A stretch of 37,409 bases of DNA from an uncultured Phascolarctobacterium sp. (GCA_947589605.1 CANQBR010000015.1:1-37409), one strand, 5' to 3'. Counted from the stretch's first letter, positions 25,954 to 33,298 are shown. The notes: generated from the sequence alone by a model not told the origin. Numbers and translations are program-made.

Positions 25954-26125
25954 AAAAAAAGCCTTCGCCTCACGGCGAAGGACATGCTCACTTCGGTCCG
26001 ACTGTTTTCTATCCCGCCTGTCGGTGAGCGGCCTGTTCGCTGCTCTATTCGTTTGTCCGCAAACAACAGGGGCTGACCCTTGCGGTCCCATCGCTCCTCT
26101 TGCGAGATCGGCGACGGCTCAAAGC
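25954..26125 (-). ncRNA. Candidate structured small RNA, about 172 nt, class not recognised
   Basis: A strong promoter (26132-26160) and a strong terminator (25954-25981: CCTTCGCC, 4-base loop, GGCGAAGG, C, seven T) bound a GC-rich segment with no plausible protein. The transcript folds well by eye: an outer stem joins TGCT near the 5' end to AGCA before the terminator, a CTC-GCAA-GAG hairpin (26097-26106), a GAGCG/CGCTC stem (26092-26096 with 26026-26030) enclosing a GACC-GCAAG-GGTC hairpin (26075-26087) and a CCTGTT/AACAGG arm (26032-26037 with 26065-26070), and a CCGAC/GTCGG hairpin (25998-26024). Two loops are GNRA-like. It is not tmRNA, SRP RNA or RNase P by core motifs, and the branched shape does not look like 6S RNA. 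It lies alone, so it is probably trans-acting. Confidence 0.7.
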
Positions 26126-26131
26126 ACCTTT

Positions 26132-26160
26132 ATTGTAACAAGACCTAAAGCGAAAGTCAA
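26132..26160 (-). promoter_or_regulatory. Strong promoter of the small RNA
   Basis: TTGACT, 17-base spacer, TACAAT: the best complete -35/-10 match I saw in the window. There is no ribosome binding site or ORF behind it. Confidence 0.8.
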
Positions 26161-26230
26161 CGCTTTAAATTTTCATGAAGGGTGTCAAGTAATCGTTGGC
26201 AAAATTTTACGCCGATTAACGAGCACGCCC

Positions 26231-26304
26231 AACTCCACACTCCACACTTCACACTTCACACTCTTTAAACTCCACACTTCACACTCCAAACTCCAAACTC
26301 TTTA
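26231..26304 (+). repeat. CTCCACA heptamer array 3
   Basis: About ten 7-mers (CTCCACA, CTTCACA, CTCCAAA) with two CTCTTTAA breaks, running into hairpin element copy B. Confidence 0.8.
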
Positions 26305-26712
26305 AGCCCCCCTATATATATAAACGGGTTTTAGGGGTCGAAATATTACGGAGTCCCGGAAGAAAATTTTTCGGCAGGCCTTTTCGAAAAATATTTATCC
26401 GGCGATCCGTAATAAAACGCTGATTTTTCCCGTTTATATATTTAGAGGGCTTTTTTGAGACCTCGAAAGCAGCTTTTTTCTTTGCTTTCTTTTTTGCCGG
26501 TTTTTTCTTTCGTTTCTTATTTTCCGTCATCCCCGTTCTCCTAATATACTTACTACTAAAGAGAAGAGTATTATTATATATACTTATACGAAAGGCAGTG
26601 CTGTTATGCGCGCGCGTGAGCTTGAAGAGAAGCAGTCTTTCAAAAAAATAAAAGGCAGTGCGTTTTCCTTCACCGCTGCAGTGAAGAGAAAGCGTACTGC
26701 CTTTTTTGCATA
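26281..26712 (-). repeat. Long-hairpin repeat element, copy B
   Basis: 432 bp, same orientation as copy A, 2091 bp away. Left 52 bp and right 289 bp match copy A nearly perfectly; the 91-bp middle is different in sequence but folds the same way: outer arms CCCGTTTA/TAAACGGG, second stem TATTACGGA/TCCGTAATA, third stem CCGGA..TTTTTCG paired with CGAAAAAT..TCCGG. The 3' end touches the terminator of the helicase gene. Confidence 0.8.
26312..26530 (-). CDS. Lysine-rich small ORF in element copy B (72 codons)
   Basis: Same ATG (26530) and AGGAG site as in copy A, but with six A in the run the frame stays open through the hairpin to TAG. The product begins with the same lysine-rich stretch, then SKKPSKYINGKNQRFITDRR, and stays very basic to its end. 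Similarity to copy A's unshifted frame in the PSKYINGKN part hints at a real family. No signal peptide or known domain. Expression is unproven. Confidence 0.4.
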   Translation of the reverse strand: MTENKKRKKKPAKKKAKKKAAFEVSKKPSKYINGKNQRFITDRRINIFRKGLPKNFLPGLRNISTPKTRLYI

Positions 26713-26713
26713 A

Positions 26714-26744
26714 AAGCACAGCCCCGCCGAAAGAGGCAGGGCTG
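26714..26744 (-). terminator. Terminator of the methyltransferase-helicase operon
   Basis: Minus strand: CAGCCCTGCC, 6-base loop, GGCGGGGCTG (10 bp with one G-U), then TGCTTTTA, about 50 bases after the helicase stop. Confidence 0.75.
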
Positions 26745-26794
26745 AAAGGGAAATGATCTTTGCTTTTGTTGAGTTGAACGAAACAAGCAGAAAA

Positions 26795-29700
26795 TTATTT
26801 CTTCCCGAATTTTTCATCCACCAGCGCCTGCAGCGTTCCCCTCTTCGCTGCTTCTGCTGCGTCTGCTTCGACAAAATTTTTCGTTTCGTGCTTCAACGTT
26901 TCGTCAAAGCCTAAAATAAAATTGGTGGCGATGAGATAGATGATGCGGGTGGGAGCCATGCCGTACACCTGTTCTCGCAAGATGTGACGGATGCGCTCGC
27001 CGTCATCGGGATAGACAGCTTTGATCTTTTTGCTGCGGTAGAGCCTCTTCACTATCTCCGTGATGTAGAGCCCCGATTTCATGTAAAGGTCGGCGAAAGT
27101 CTTCGTTGGGTCGTCGAAACAACCGGGGTTCTCCTCTTCCAGTTCGTCTGCCATCTTCTTCACTACCCAGCGGGGCGTAAAGATCTGATTGGTCTTTTGC
27201 GGTGGAATGTAGTCGAAGATATCTTCTTCCTTGCTCTCGTCGAAATAATCGGCCAGCTCTTCTTTCTTCCGCAAAAATTCTTGCACAGAATCGTTGAAGA
27301 CCACTTCATCGAACAGGTGCCCCTCAAAGTATTCTTCTTTGCCGGTCTCCTTGTTCAGCACAGTGCCGCCGTCCCGCAAAAGGCGGAAGTCCTCTTCTGT
27401 GATGCCCGTCACTTCCAAGAAAACATCGTCTTCGGTGTAGTCGTCGAAATTGGCAAGGGTCAAATTTTTATCGCCGTAGGCCATGATGAAGCTGGGGATG
27501 GTGCGAGAGAAGCCCCGCAGATGATCGCGGATCATATCGGCGATGCTGTCTTTTTTCCGCTCTGCGATGTTGGTCTCGATAGCCTTCACCGTTTCTTGGG
27601 TCGCATCCTTCACGAACTCTTTCGCCGCAGTTTCGATCGCTGCTTGAAACTGCTCGTCTGCTTCTTTGCGCTTGCTGTCAAATTCTTTGTTGATCTTCTC
27701 CCGCTCCCGCTGCGATGTGCCTGCTGCTCTCAGTGCGTCCTCTCTTTCTTTTTCTATGGTCTTGGTTTGGATGTTGTAGCCGCTGAGCACTTTGGTGACC
27801 TTGCCTTGGGCATCGGTAGTCAATTTGCTTTTGAGCCTATTTTCCACAGAAGGTTTCAGATCGTTGCCGTAGTGTGTTCTGGTCTCTTCCAATATCTGGG
27901 CGATAGGCCCTGCCTTGAATTTGTCTAGCAGCGTATCTATGGTGTCGTCCCTGCCTGCTTTGGCCCCTTCTACTGCGGCATCCACCGCTTCGGCGATAGA
28001 CTCCATAACTTCGCCGTAAATTTTCTCGCCGAAGATGCCCTGTTCTTTGCCGATGATCAGCTCCTGCGGCACATCCACTTCTCCTTCTTCGTTCAAAGGG
28101 AGGGCGGCGGCGGTCTCGGTGTCGATCTTGCCTTTGTCAGACGGCGCCTCGGTGGGGGTGAGGGTTTGGATGATGTCTAAAACAGCACTGGGCGCACGGA
28201 ACACATTGGTGATGTTTTGAAAGAGGAAGTCGCACATGAAGCCCCTGCGCACCACTTCCTGACATTTTATCTTCCGGGGGATGGACAGCACTTTTTCCGC
28301 ATCCAGCTCCGTCATCTCTCCTTCTTCGTCCTCGCCGATGACGGGGAAGAAATTGAGCAATTCTCGGATGTTTTTCTTGCGGGTCTCGCTGTCGCCCCGT
28401 CCTGCGGAGGTATCTTTGCTAAGATCGTTGGCGAACTGTTCGAAGATGGTCAGCGTTCTGTCGGGAGCAAAATCGAACACATAGGCGTTTTCTTTGCGGT
28501 AGGAACCTGTACTGTCGTTGAAGAGGCAGGGGTTCTGGGCTCTGAAAGCGGCCTGCATATATTTGGCCGGCGATTTGATATTGGAGAGCATCATCACCGC
28601 CGTCCACTGGGGGATGGTGACACCTGTGGTCAACCGATCTACAGATAGAGTGATGGTCTTATCGTAATTGGCGATGGCTTTGATCACTCTGTCGTAATGG
28701 TCTTTCGCTGCGTTCATATCGTCGCTGCGTTCGTCGCCGGCCACTATCACCACTTTATATTTGCCGAATACGGGGTGAACATTCAATTTTTTTGCCAAAG
28801 CTTTAACGGAATCTACCCGGTCCAGCAGCCAAAAAGTATGTTTCAATTCATTCCTCAGTTCGGGAGTGCTGAACGGAAATTTTTCCTGGCTCGTCAGGGC
28901 GTCCAAAAATTTATCTACGGCAGCCTCGTGGATGAAGCGCCCCCTTTCGTTGGTGGCGAAAAATTCATTCAAGTCGAAGGCATAATCCGTCATGTCTCCG
29001 TCTATCTCTATGCCTTGCTTTGCTTGCTCGCGCACTATCTCGCTCATCTGATAGGTGAGCAGGTTCAGCCGGGGAAGTTCGGCATAGGGGTTCTCCCCCG
29101 AGCCGCTCCAGCTGCGTTTTTTCTCCTGTTCGTCGGCATAGGTCCAGCTGAAAATGGCAGCGTCGGGGAATTTTTGCTTGGCCAACGCTTTGAAAGGTGT
29201 GCCCGAAAGATGCAGGGTGAACTTGCGCTTGATCTGCTCAAAGGCTGCGTCGGTCTTATAGGTGTCTACTCCTTCGTGGGCTTCGTCGACGATCAGCACG
29301 TCCCATTCAAGGTCGCGCACTTCTTTCAATTTATCGTAGTCGCCGCCGAAATAGAGGGAGCCTTTCAGATCCTGCAGGGAAACAAGATCGATGAGGCCCA
29401 TGGGGGAAGCAAAGGGATCGTTCTCTCTGTCTCTCGCATCTCTTTCGTATTCGTTATAGCTCATCACGCCGGCTTCGAATTGGATGCCCTCTGCTTTAGA
29501 AACAAAGAAATAGCCTCCGGCCCGGCCGATGAACTTTTCGTAGTCGTCATACCACGAATTGGCGATGGCGGGCATATTGGTGACGATCAAAACTTTTTGG
29601 GCACCTATCTTTTTGACGAAGTCGTAGGCGGCGAGGGTCTTGCCGAAGCGGGGCTTGGCGTTCCACAAAAATTCTTTGCCTTCGTTGTCTTTGCGGTAGG

Positions 29701-30163
29701 CTATGGTCTGCCTTACGGCTTCTTGCTGCTCTTCCCGCAGTTCGTAGGGCAGCACTTCTGCCAGGTCGCCTTGCACCACGCCTCTGTTCTCTCTGAATTC
29801 AAAGAAGCGCCGCTTCGATTCTTGGGGGCTGATATGGAACCATTCGTTTTTGTCTTCTTCGTCGAAATATTCATTGCCTAGGTCTTGGGGCTGCTTAACG
29901 CCCAAGCGCCGCAAATAGACGAAGAACTGTGTGTCTTTGAAGGTGTCGCCGCTGCCGTCTTCGTAGCGGGCGTTGCCCTGCCATTCTTTTTTAGGTTTGA
30001 CGCCGGCGGTGTGGGTCTGTTGACGGATGCGGGTGTCTACGTCTATTTCGGTGTAGCCTATTTTGATGTAGCCGTCGTGATAGATCACGCCGGGGGTGGT
30101 GTAGGCGTAGATCATGGGGGTCACTTTTTTGGCTGTTTTGATGAAGGAGGCGACTTTCTTCAT
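26795..30163 (-). CDS. GIY-YIG-like / superfamily 2 helicase restriction-type protein
   Basis: 1122 residues, cytoplasmic. In order: a GIY-YIG/T5orf172-like stretch (18-50: IYAYTTP ... DGYIKIGYTEIDVDTRI), a probable nuclease; a DEAD/DEAH helicase with atypical Walker A NAKPRFGKT (168-176), DEAH (293-296), SGTPF (320-324) and an arginine-finger region MQAAFRAQNP; a long charged, probably coiled-coil segment (about 790-890); and a C-terminal FTPRWVVKKM (995-1004) plus DLYMKSGLYI (1025-1034) resembling methyltransferase motifs X and I, but with no NPPY. The start ATG at 30163 lies one base after the methyltransferase stop, with its AAGGAG site inside that gene. Probably the restriction/translocase half of an R-M or related defence system. 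Confidence 0.82.
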   Translation of the reverse strand: MKKVASFIKTAKKVTPMIYAYTTPGVIYHDGYIKIGYTEIDVDTRIRQQTHTAGVKPKKEWQGNARYEDGSGDTFKDTQFFVYLRRLGVKQPQDLGNEYFDEEDKNEWFHISPQESKRRFFEFRENRGVVQGDLAEVLPYELREEQQEAVRQTIAYRKDNEGKEFLWNAKPRFGKTLAAYDFVKKIGAQKVLIVTNMPAIANSWYDDYEKFIGRAGGYFFVSKAEGIQFEAGVMSYNEYERDARDRENDPFASPMGLIDLVSLQDLKGSLYFGGDYDKLKEVRDLEWDVLIVDEAHEGVDTYKTDAAFEQIKRKFTLHLSGTPFKALAKQKFPDAAIFSWTYADEQEKKRSWSGSGENPYAELPRLNLLTYQMSEIVREQAKQGIEIDGDMTDYAFDLNEFFATNERGRFIHEAAVDKFLDALTSQEKFPFSTPELRNELKHTFWLLDRVDSVKALAKKLNVHPVFGKYKVVIVAGDERSDDMNAAKDHYDRVIKAIANYDKTITLSVDRLTTGVTIPQWTAVMMLSNIKSPAKYMQAAFRAQNPCLFNDSTGSYRKENAYVFDFAPDRTLTIFEQFANDLSKDTSAGRGDSETRKKNIRELLNFFPVIGEDEEGEMTELDAEKVLSIPRKIKCQEVVRRGFMCDFLFQNITNVFRAPSAVLDIIQTLTPTEAPSDKGKIDTETAAALPLNEEGEVDVPQELIIGKEQGIFGEKIYGEVMESIAEAVDAAVEGAKAGRDDTIDTLLDKFKAGPIAQILEETRTHYGNDLKPSVENRLKSKLTTDAQGKVTKVLSGYNIQTKTIEKEREDALRAAGTSQREREKINKEFDSKRKEADEQFQAAIETAAKEFVKDATQETVKAIETNIAERKKDSIADMIRDHLRGFSRTIPSFIMAYGDKNLTLANFDDYTEDDVFLEVTGITEEDFRLLRDGGTVLNKETGKEEYFEGHLFDEVVFNDSVQEFLRKKEELADYFDESKEEDIFDYIPPQKTNQIFTPRWVVKKMADELEEENPGCFDDPTKTFADLYMKSGLYITEIVKRLYRSKKIKAVYPDDGERIRHILREQVYGMAPTRIIYLIATNFILGFDETLKHETKNFVEADAAEAAKRGTLQALVDEKFGKK

Positions 30164-30164
30164 T

Positions 30165-32081
30165 TTAGGCCATCTCCTTTACGTGGGTCTCGATGAAATC
30201 GATCTCTTCTTTGCTCAGTTTGTACTTAGCATAAAGCTGCCTGTCGATCTCTGCCACGGTCTTCGACCAATCGATATCGGAAGAGGAAGTGAAGTTTTGT
30301 AGGGGAACATTTGAATAAACTTGACTTGTAGCATGTTGAGTATTTTTCTTGAGCAATACAAGAAATCTAAAAAATTTACTCATCATATATTTCATTATGG
30401 CTTTTGCGACTTTTGAATCGTCAAAAACCGACACTACTAAATAAGTTTCAGTACAACAACTTCCTGCCTCTGCGATAAAAGGTCTACCAATTACTTGATA
30501 GGGAAAATCACCACGCTCCCCATAAGCATATGAAATACATACTTTATTCTTGTAAATCCAATCTTGATGAAGCGTTACAACATCTTTAACAACATATCCA
30601 TTTTTAGGAAAAGCATAAGCTTTAATCATTTGCTCGTTAGTTTTTTCTGTTGAAAGCGGGATATTTGTACTTATCCCAAAAGGCTTTCTCGCACTAACAA
30701 TGGTCGCAAAACTTTTTTCCTTAAAAGTTTTAACTTTTCTATAAATGCCTACCGCCTCATTGAATCGAATGAAAATATCCGAGCCCTCTTCACGTAAAGG
30801 GCGAACCATTGTAGAAGACCTTCCATCAATATGTGATTCTACTATGCAATTACCTTCCTTATCTCTATTCCAAACCAAAATGCACACGCCACCAGATATA
30901 TCAGCATTGACAAAGCAATCAGTAGAATCAAAATAATCTATTAAGCGTCGCACATGTTTATCAGATAATATCGATTCCCGAAAAGCATCTAGACTTTTGC
31001 CTCCCGAAAACCAACGTGCAGGAATTATTAGTGAAAAAGAACGAGGACTCATACTTTTCACTGCATTAATAAAATTTGGGTATATAGGCCTTGCACTTGC
31101 CTTTGCTCCACCGTCACTTTCTTGGTACGGCGGGTTTCCGATGATAAAATCGAATTTCATAGCCTTCTTTCCTCCTATCGGCAGTTCTTTGAATTTTACG
31201 CTCCGCTCACCGGGCCAATTTTTTATCTTGCACTCTTCTATCGGCCCCGGTGCTGCAGCATCGTCAGTCGGCGGAGCAAAAATATCGTCCATGCTGTATT
31301 TTGCCCCGCTGTAGGGTATCTTTCCTGTCAGCCCGTCCATCTGCCACAGGTTCCAAACGATGATGTTTATCACCTTTTTGTATTCTGCGGGCGTCGGGCT
31401 GCGCTGCCAGCGCTTCTGCAAATATTCTTCAAAAGTCATCAACAGGTTCACCCGCGCTATCAGCAGGTTGTCTCCCTGAAATTCGTAACCGTAGGTGGCT
31501 TTGAAGGCCCTAAGGGTCCACTGCAGCCATTCTTCTTCTGCGGCCGTGTTTTCCTCCACCGCCCGCAGTTTGCGGTCCAAAATGCCTATGCGCCTCTTGA
31601 GAGGAATGCCCTCCCCCGTGGCCACATCGTAGCGGCTCACCAAATAGGGCGCCTCGCCGCAGGTCAGCTCCAGTCTGCGCGAATCCACATAAGGCTGCCA
31701 GCGTTTCTTCTTCGGGAAAATTATTTTTTCCGTGGGCTCGCCGTCTTTGAAAAAAAGTTCTTTCTTCCCGAACCACGCTTCATCGGCATAGTCGTTCATC
31801 TTGGCGCACACCCACAAAGGCGTGAACACTTCCGCGTGGCTCTTGGTGCGTTCTGTTTGCTGCTCCAAATTTTTGCGGGCCCGGTTTTTTATCACTCCCC
31901 CATTGGCGCCGGTGATCAAAGCCGGAAGTATCTCTCTGTTGCGTTGATAACTTTCTCCCAGTTCGGCATAAGCATCGGTGGCCCACAAAATATTTTTCCC
32001 CGTAGTCTTATCGGCCAGCAACAAAGGCAAAAGACCGAGGGCATTTATCCGCAAAATTTCATCCTGTATCCCTACGTTCAC
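30165..32081 (-). CDS. N6-adenine DNA methyltransferase (Eco57I/type IIG-like), mosaic specificity region
   Basis: 638 residues. VFTPLWVCAKM (85-95) resembles motif X, RLELTCGEAPYL (136-147) a divergent SAM-binding motif I, and FIIGNPPYQ (312-320) is the catalytic motif IV of N6-adenine enzymes. The C-terminal half (about 322-593) should hold the target recognition domain; its DNA (30302-31118) is sharply AT-richer than the rest (for example 20 G/C in 30301-30360 against 34 in 29701-29760). Start is GTG at 32081 with AGGAGG eight bases upstream. An extended -10 lies at 32183. First gene of the bicistron with the helicase. Confidence 0.88.
   Translation of the reverse strand: MNVGIQDEILRINALGLLPLLLADKTTGKNILWATDAYAELGESYQRNREILPALITGANGGVIKNRARKNLEQQTERTKSHAEVFTPLWVCAKMNDYADEAWFGKKELFFKDGEPTEKIIFPKKKRWQPYVDSRRLELTCGEAPYLVSRYDVATGEGIPLKRRIGILDRKLRAVEENTAAEEEWLQWTLRAFKATYGYEFQGDNLLIARVNLLMTFEEYLQKRWQRSPTPAEYKKVINIIVWNLWQMDGLTGKIPYSGAKYSMDDIFAPPTDDAAAPGPIEECKIKNWPGERSVKFKELPIGGKKAMKFDFIIGNPPYQESDGGAKASARPIYPNFINAVKSMSPRSFSLIIPARWFSGGKSLDAFRESILSDKHVRRLIDYFDSTDCFVNADISGGVCILVWNRDKEGNCIVESHIDGRSSTMVRPLREEGSDIFIRFNEAVGIYRKVKTFKEKSFATIVSARKPFGISTNIPLSTEKTNEQMIKAYAFPKNGYVVKDVVTLHQDWIYKNKVCISYAYGERGDFPYQVIGRPFIAEAGSCCTETYLVVSVFDDSKVAKAIMKYMMSKFFRFLVLLKKNTQHATSQVYSNVPLQNFTSSSDIDWSKTVAEIDRQLYAKYKLSKEEIDFIETHVKEMA
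30302..31118 (-). other. AT-rich insert-like segment within the methyltransferase gene
   Basis: Base composition drops abruptly from the window norm (above 50 percent G+C) to about one third, in frame and without stop codons, between NPPYQES and NVPLQNF of the methyltransferase. Codon choice changes with it (A/T-ending codons). Looks like a specificity domain exchanged by recombination. Confidence 0.7.
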
Positions 32082-32182
32082 GGAAAGTTCCTCCTCGGTC
32101 TTTTTTCATTCGCTGTTTTTTTCGTCCGCTCTTTTTGCGTTGAGACGCCGGCAAAAACAAAACATTTCCCCGCGTCCCCTTC

Positions 32183-32191
32183 ATTATACCA
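32183..32191 (-). promoter_or_regulatory. Extended -10 of the methyltransferase-helicase operon
   Basis: TGG-TATAAT on the minus strand, about 100 bases upstream of the GTG start; no clear -35. The leader has several T-rich stretches but no clean terminator. Confidence 0.5.
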
Positions 32192-32420
32192 CACACTTCT
32201 TCTTCTCCGCCACTTGGACAAATTCCGTCGCAGCGTTGCTCATCGCTCGCCCGCCCCTTTTTATTTTTCATCAAAGCAGTCAGGCAACATCACTCTCGTT
32301 AAAACGCTCCCTTGCAAATTTCAGAAAAACTTTTCAGACGATGCGTGCTTTTCCTCTCTCTTCCAAATTCTTTTCTCTCTTTTCATTTTCCCCGGCTTTC
32401 ATTTTAAAACCGCGCCGCGC

Positions 32421-32444
32421 AAAAAAGGTCGCCCGCAAGGCGAC
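32421..32444 (-). terminator. Terminator-like hairpin
   Basis: Minus strand GTCGCC, 5-base loop, GGCGAC, C, six T. Upstream on the same strand there is only heptamer array 4 and another terminator, so what it ends is unclear; it may insulate the methyltransferase promoter. Confidence 0.5.
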
Positions 32445-32445
32445 A

Positions 32446-32477
32446 CTCCACACTCCACACTCCAAACTCCACACTCT
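32446..32477 (+). repeat. CTCCACA heptamer array 4
   Basis: Four to five 7-mers (CTCCACA, CTCCAAA) ending in CTCTTTA, as in the other arrays. The rest of 32190-32760 holds only two terminator-like hairpins. Confidence 0.75.
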
Positions 32478-32584
32478 TTATTTTGCCCCTTTAACTGCGG
32501 TCTTTCTTAAAGTGAAGAGGCTCGAGGAAAAACGAACATATCCCATAACTCCGGTGTCATCATCCTGTACACGCAAAAGACAGC

Positions 32585-32615
32585 AAAAAGCGGCAGACAT
32601 TTTTCTGCCTGCCGC
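32585..32615 (-). terminator. Terminator downstream of the AlbA_2-type remnant
   Basis: Minus strand GCGGCAG, inner GCAG/CTGC pairing possible, CTGCCGC, then TTTTTG. Confidence 0.6.
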
Positions 32616-32721
32616 CTGTAGTCAGACCGCTGTTTTATTCACACGATCGCGACTAAATGTTGCCCCTTTTTCGACTTGCACCGATCCCCTATTCGTTTAT
32701 TCCCGACCCCTATGATCCATA

Positions 32722-32741
32722 CCTTGCACATAAGTGCAAGG
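32722..32741. promoter_or_regulatory. 20-bp perfect palindrome
   Basis: CCTTGCAC-ATAA-GTGCAAGG: 8-bp arms, 4-base centre, no T-run on either side, so more like a dimeric protein binding site than a terminator. It lies 7 bases before the 11-bp repeats. Confidence 0.6.
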
Positions 32742-32748
32742 TAGATGT

Positions 32749-32836
32749 GCTGCCTAAGTCGATCTTAAGTACGTCTTAAGTCAGTTCTAAGTTGATTCTA
32801 AGTTAGTTCTAAGTTAGTTATAAGTTAGTTCTAAGT
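32749..32836 (+). repeat. Eight direct 11-bp tandem repeats
   Basis: Each 11-mer ends in TAAGT; the last units read TAGTTCTAAGT. Units: 32749, 32760, 32771, 32782, 32793, 32804, 32815 and 32826. Exactly 11-bp spacing puts every copy on nearly the same face of the helix, as in iterons or arrays of operator sites. Divergence increases toward the left end. Confidence 0.85.
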
Positions 32837-32862
32837 TTATCGCAAGACAAATTATTTGTCCC

Positions 32863-33225
32863 TTATGTGTTATCAACGGCAAACCATTTGGCAGCGCTTG
32901 TCCTTCCCACACAATAAATGCGTTTTTCGCTGCGAAGTTCGCGCATCAAAACCTGAATTTGCAGGCGATTGTGTCCGGGTAATACTTGTTGTAATTCCTT
33001 AAGTTGCGTTCCTTCTTTGCCGTTTTCACGAATATGCTTTAAAAGCAACTCCTTGTTCGTATCCCGATCCAGTCCGACAACTCTGGTGTGAACACCGGGC
33101 TTCCCCGCTGCTGCATACAGCCTTCTGGATAGCACATATTTTCCTCGGCCGATATGTTCCGTTATTCCTATATCAGTCAATCCTTTGAGACAATACCGCA
33201 AATTTTCCGGAAGCTGTGCCTCATG
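32863..33225 (-). pseudogene. C-terminal remnant of an AlbA_2-type ATP-binding regulator
   Basis: About 120 codons without a convincing start; a TAG in frame at 33228 closes the 5' side and no ribosome binding site is visible. The preserved sequence (GRGKYVLSRRLYAAAGKPGVHTR..GLDRDTNKELLLKHI, then ELQQVLPGHNRLQIQVLMREL and GRTSAAKWF) matches the winged-helix end of AlbA_2/RecG-like ATP-binding proteins. The catalytic and ATP-binding parts are gone. Expressed fragments cannot be excluded. Confidence 0.65.
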
Positions 33226-33260
33226 CTATCGCACCATCTCTTTCTTCGCCACTTGGGCAG

Positions 33261-33298
33261 AAAAAATTCGCAGCCCCGTCTTTCTTCGACAGGGCTGC
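33261..33298 (-). terminator. Terminator of the flavin reductase-like gene
   Basis: Minus strand GCAGCCCTGTC, 7-base loop, GACGGGGCTGC (11 bp, one G-U), GAATTTTTT; about 50 bases after the stop. Confidence 0.85.

Noticed and set aside
25954-26125. tmRNA, SRP RNA, RNase P RNA or 6S RNA
   Set aside because: The tmRNA CCA end, the SRP GGAAG-loop motif and the RNase P core words are absent; the branched fold does not fit 6S. Kept as unassigned RNA.
24149-26304. CRISPR array
   Set aside because: Units are 7 bp without spacers of constant length, and there are no cas genes.
24190-26712. Classical insertion sequence or composite transposon
   Set aside because: The repeats are direct, encode no transposase, have no clear terminal inverted repeats shared at both ends, and I see no target duplications.
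26312-26719. 135-codon minus-strand ORF covering most of element copy B
   Set aside because: Its upstream part runs through the terminator-like hairpin and promoter; only the part from ATG 26530 has a ribosome site.
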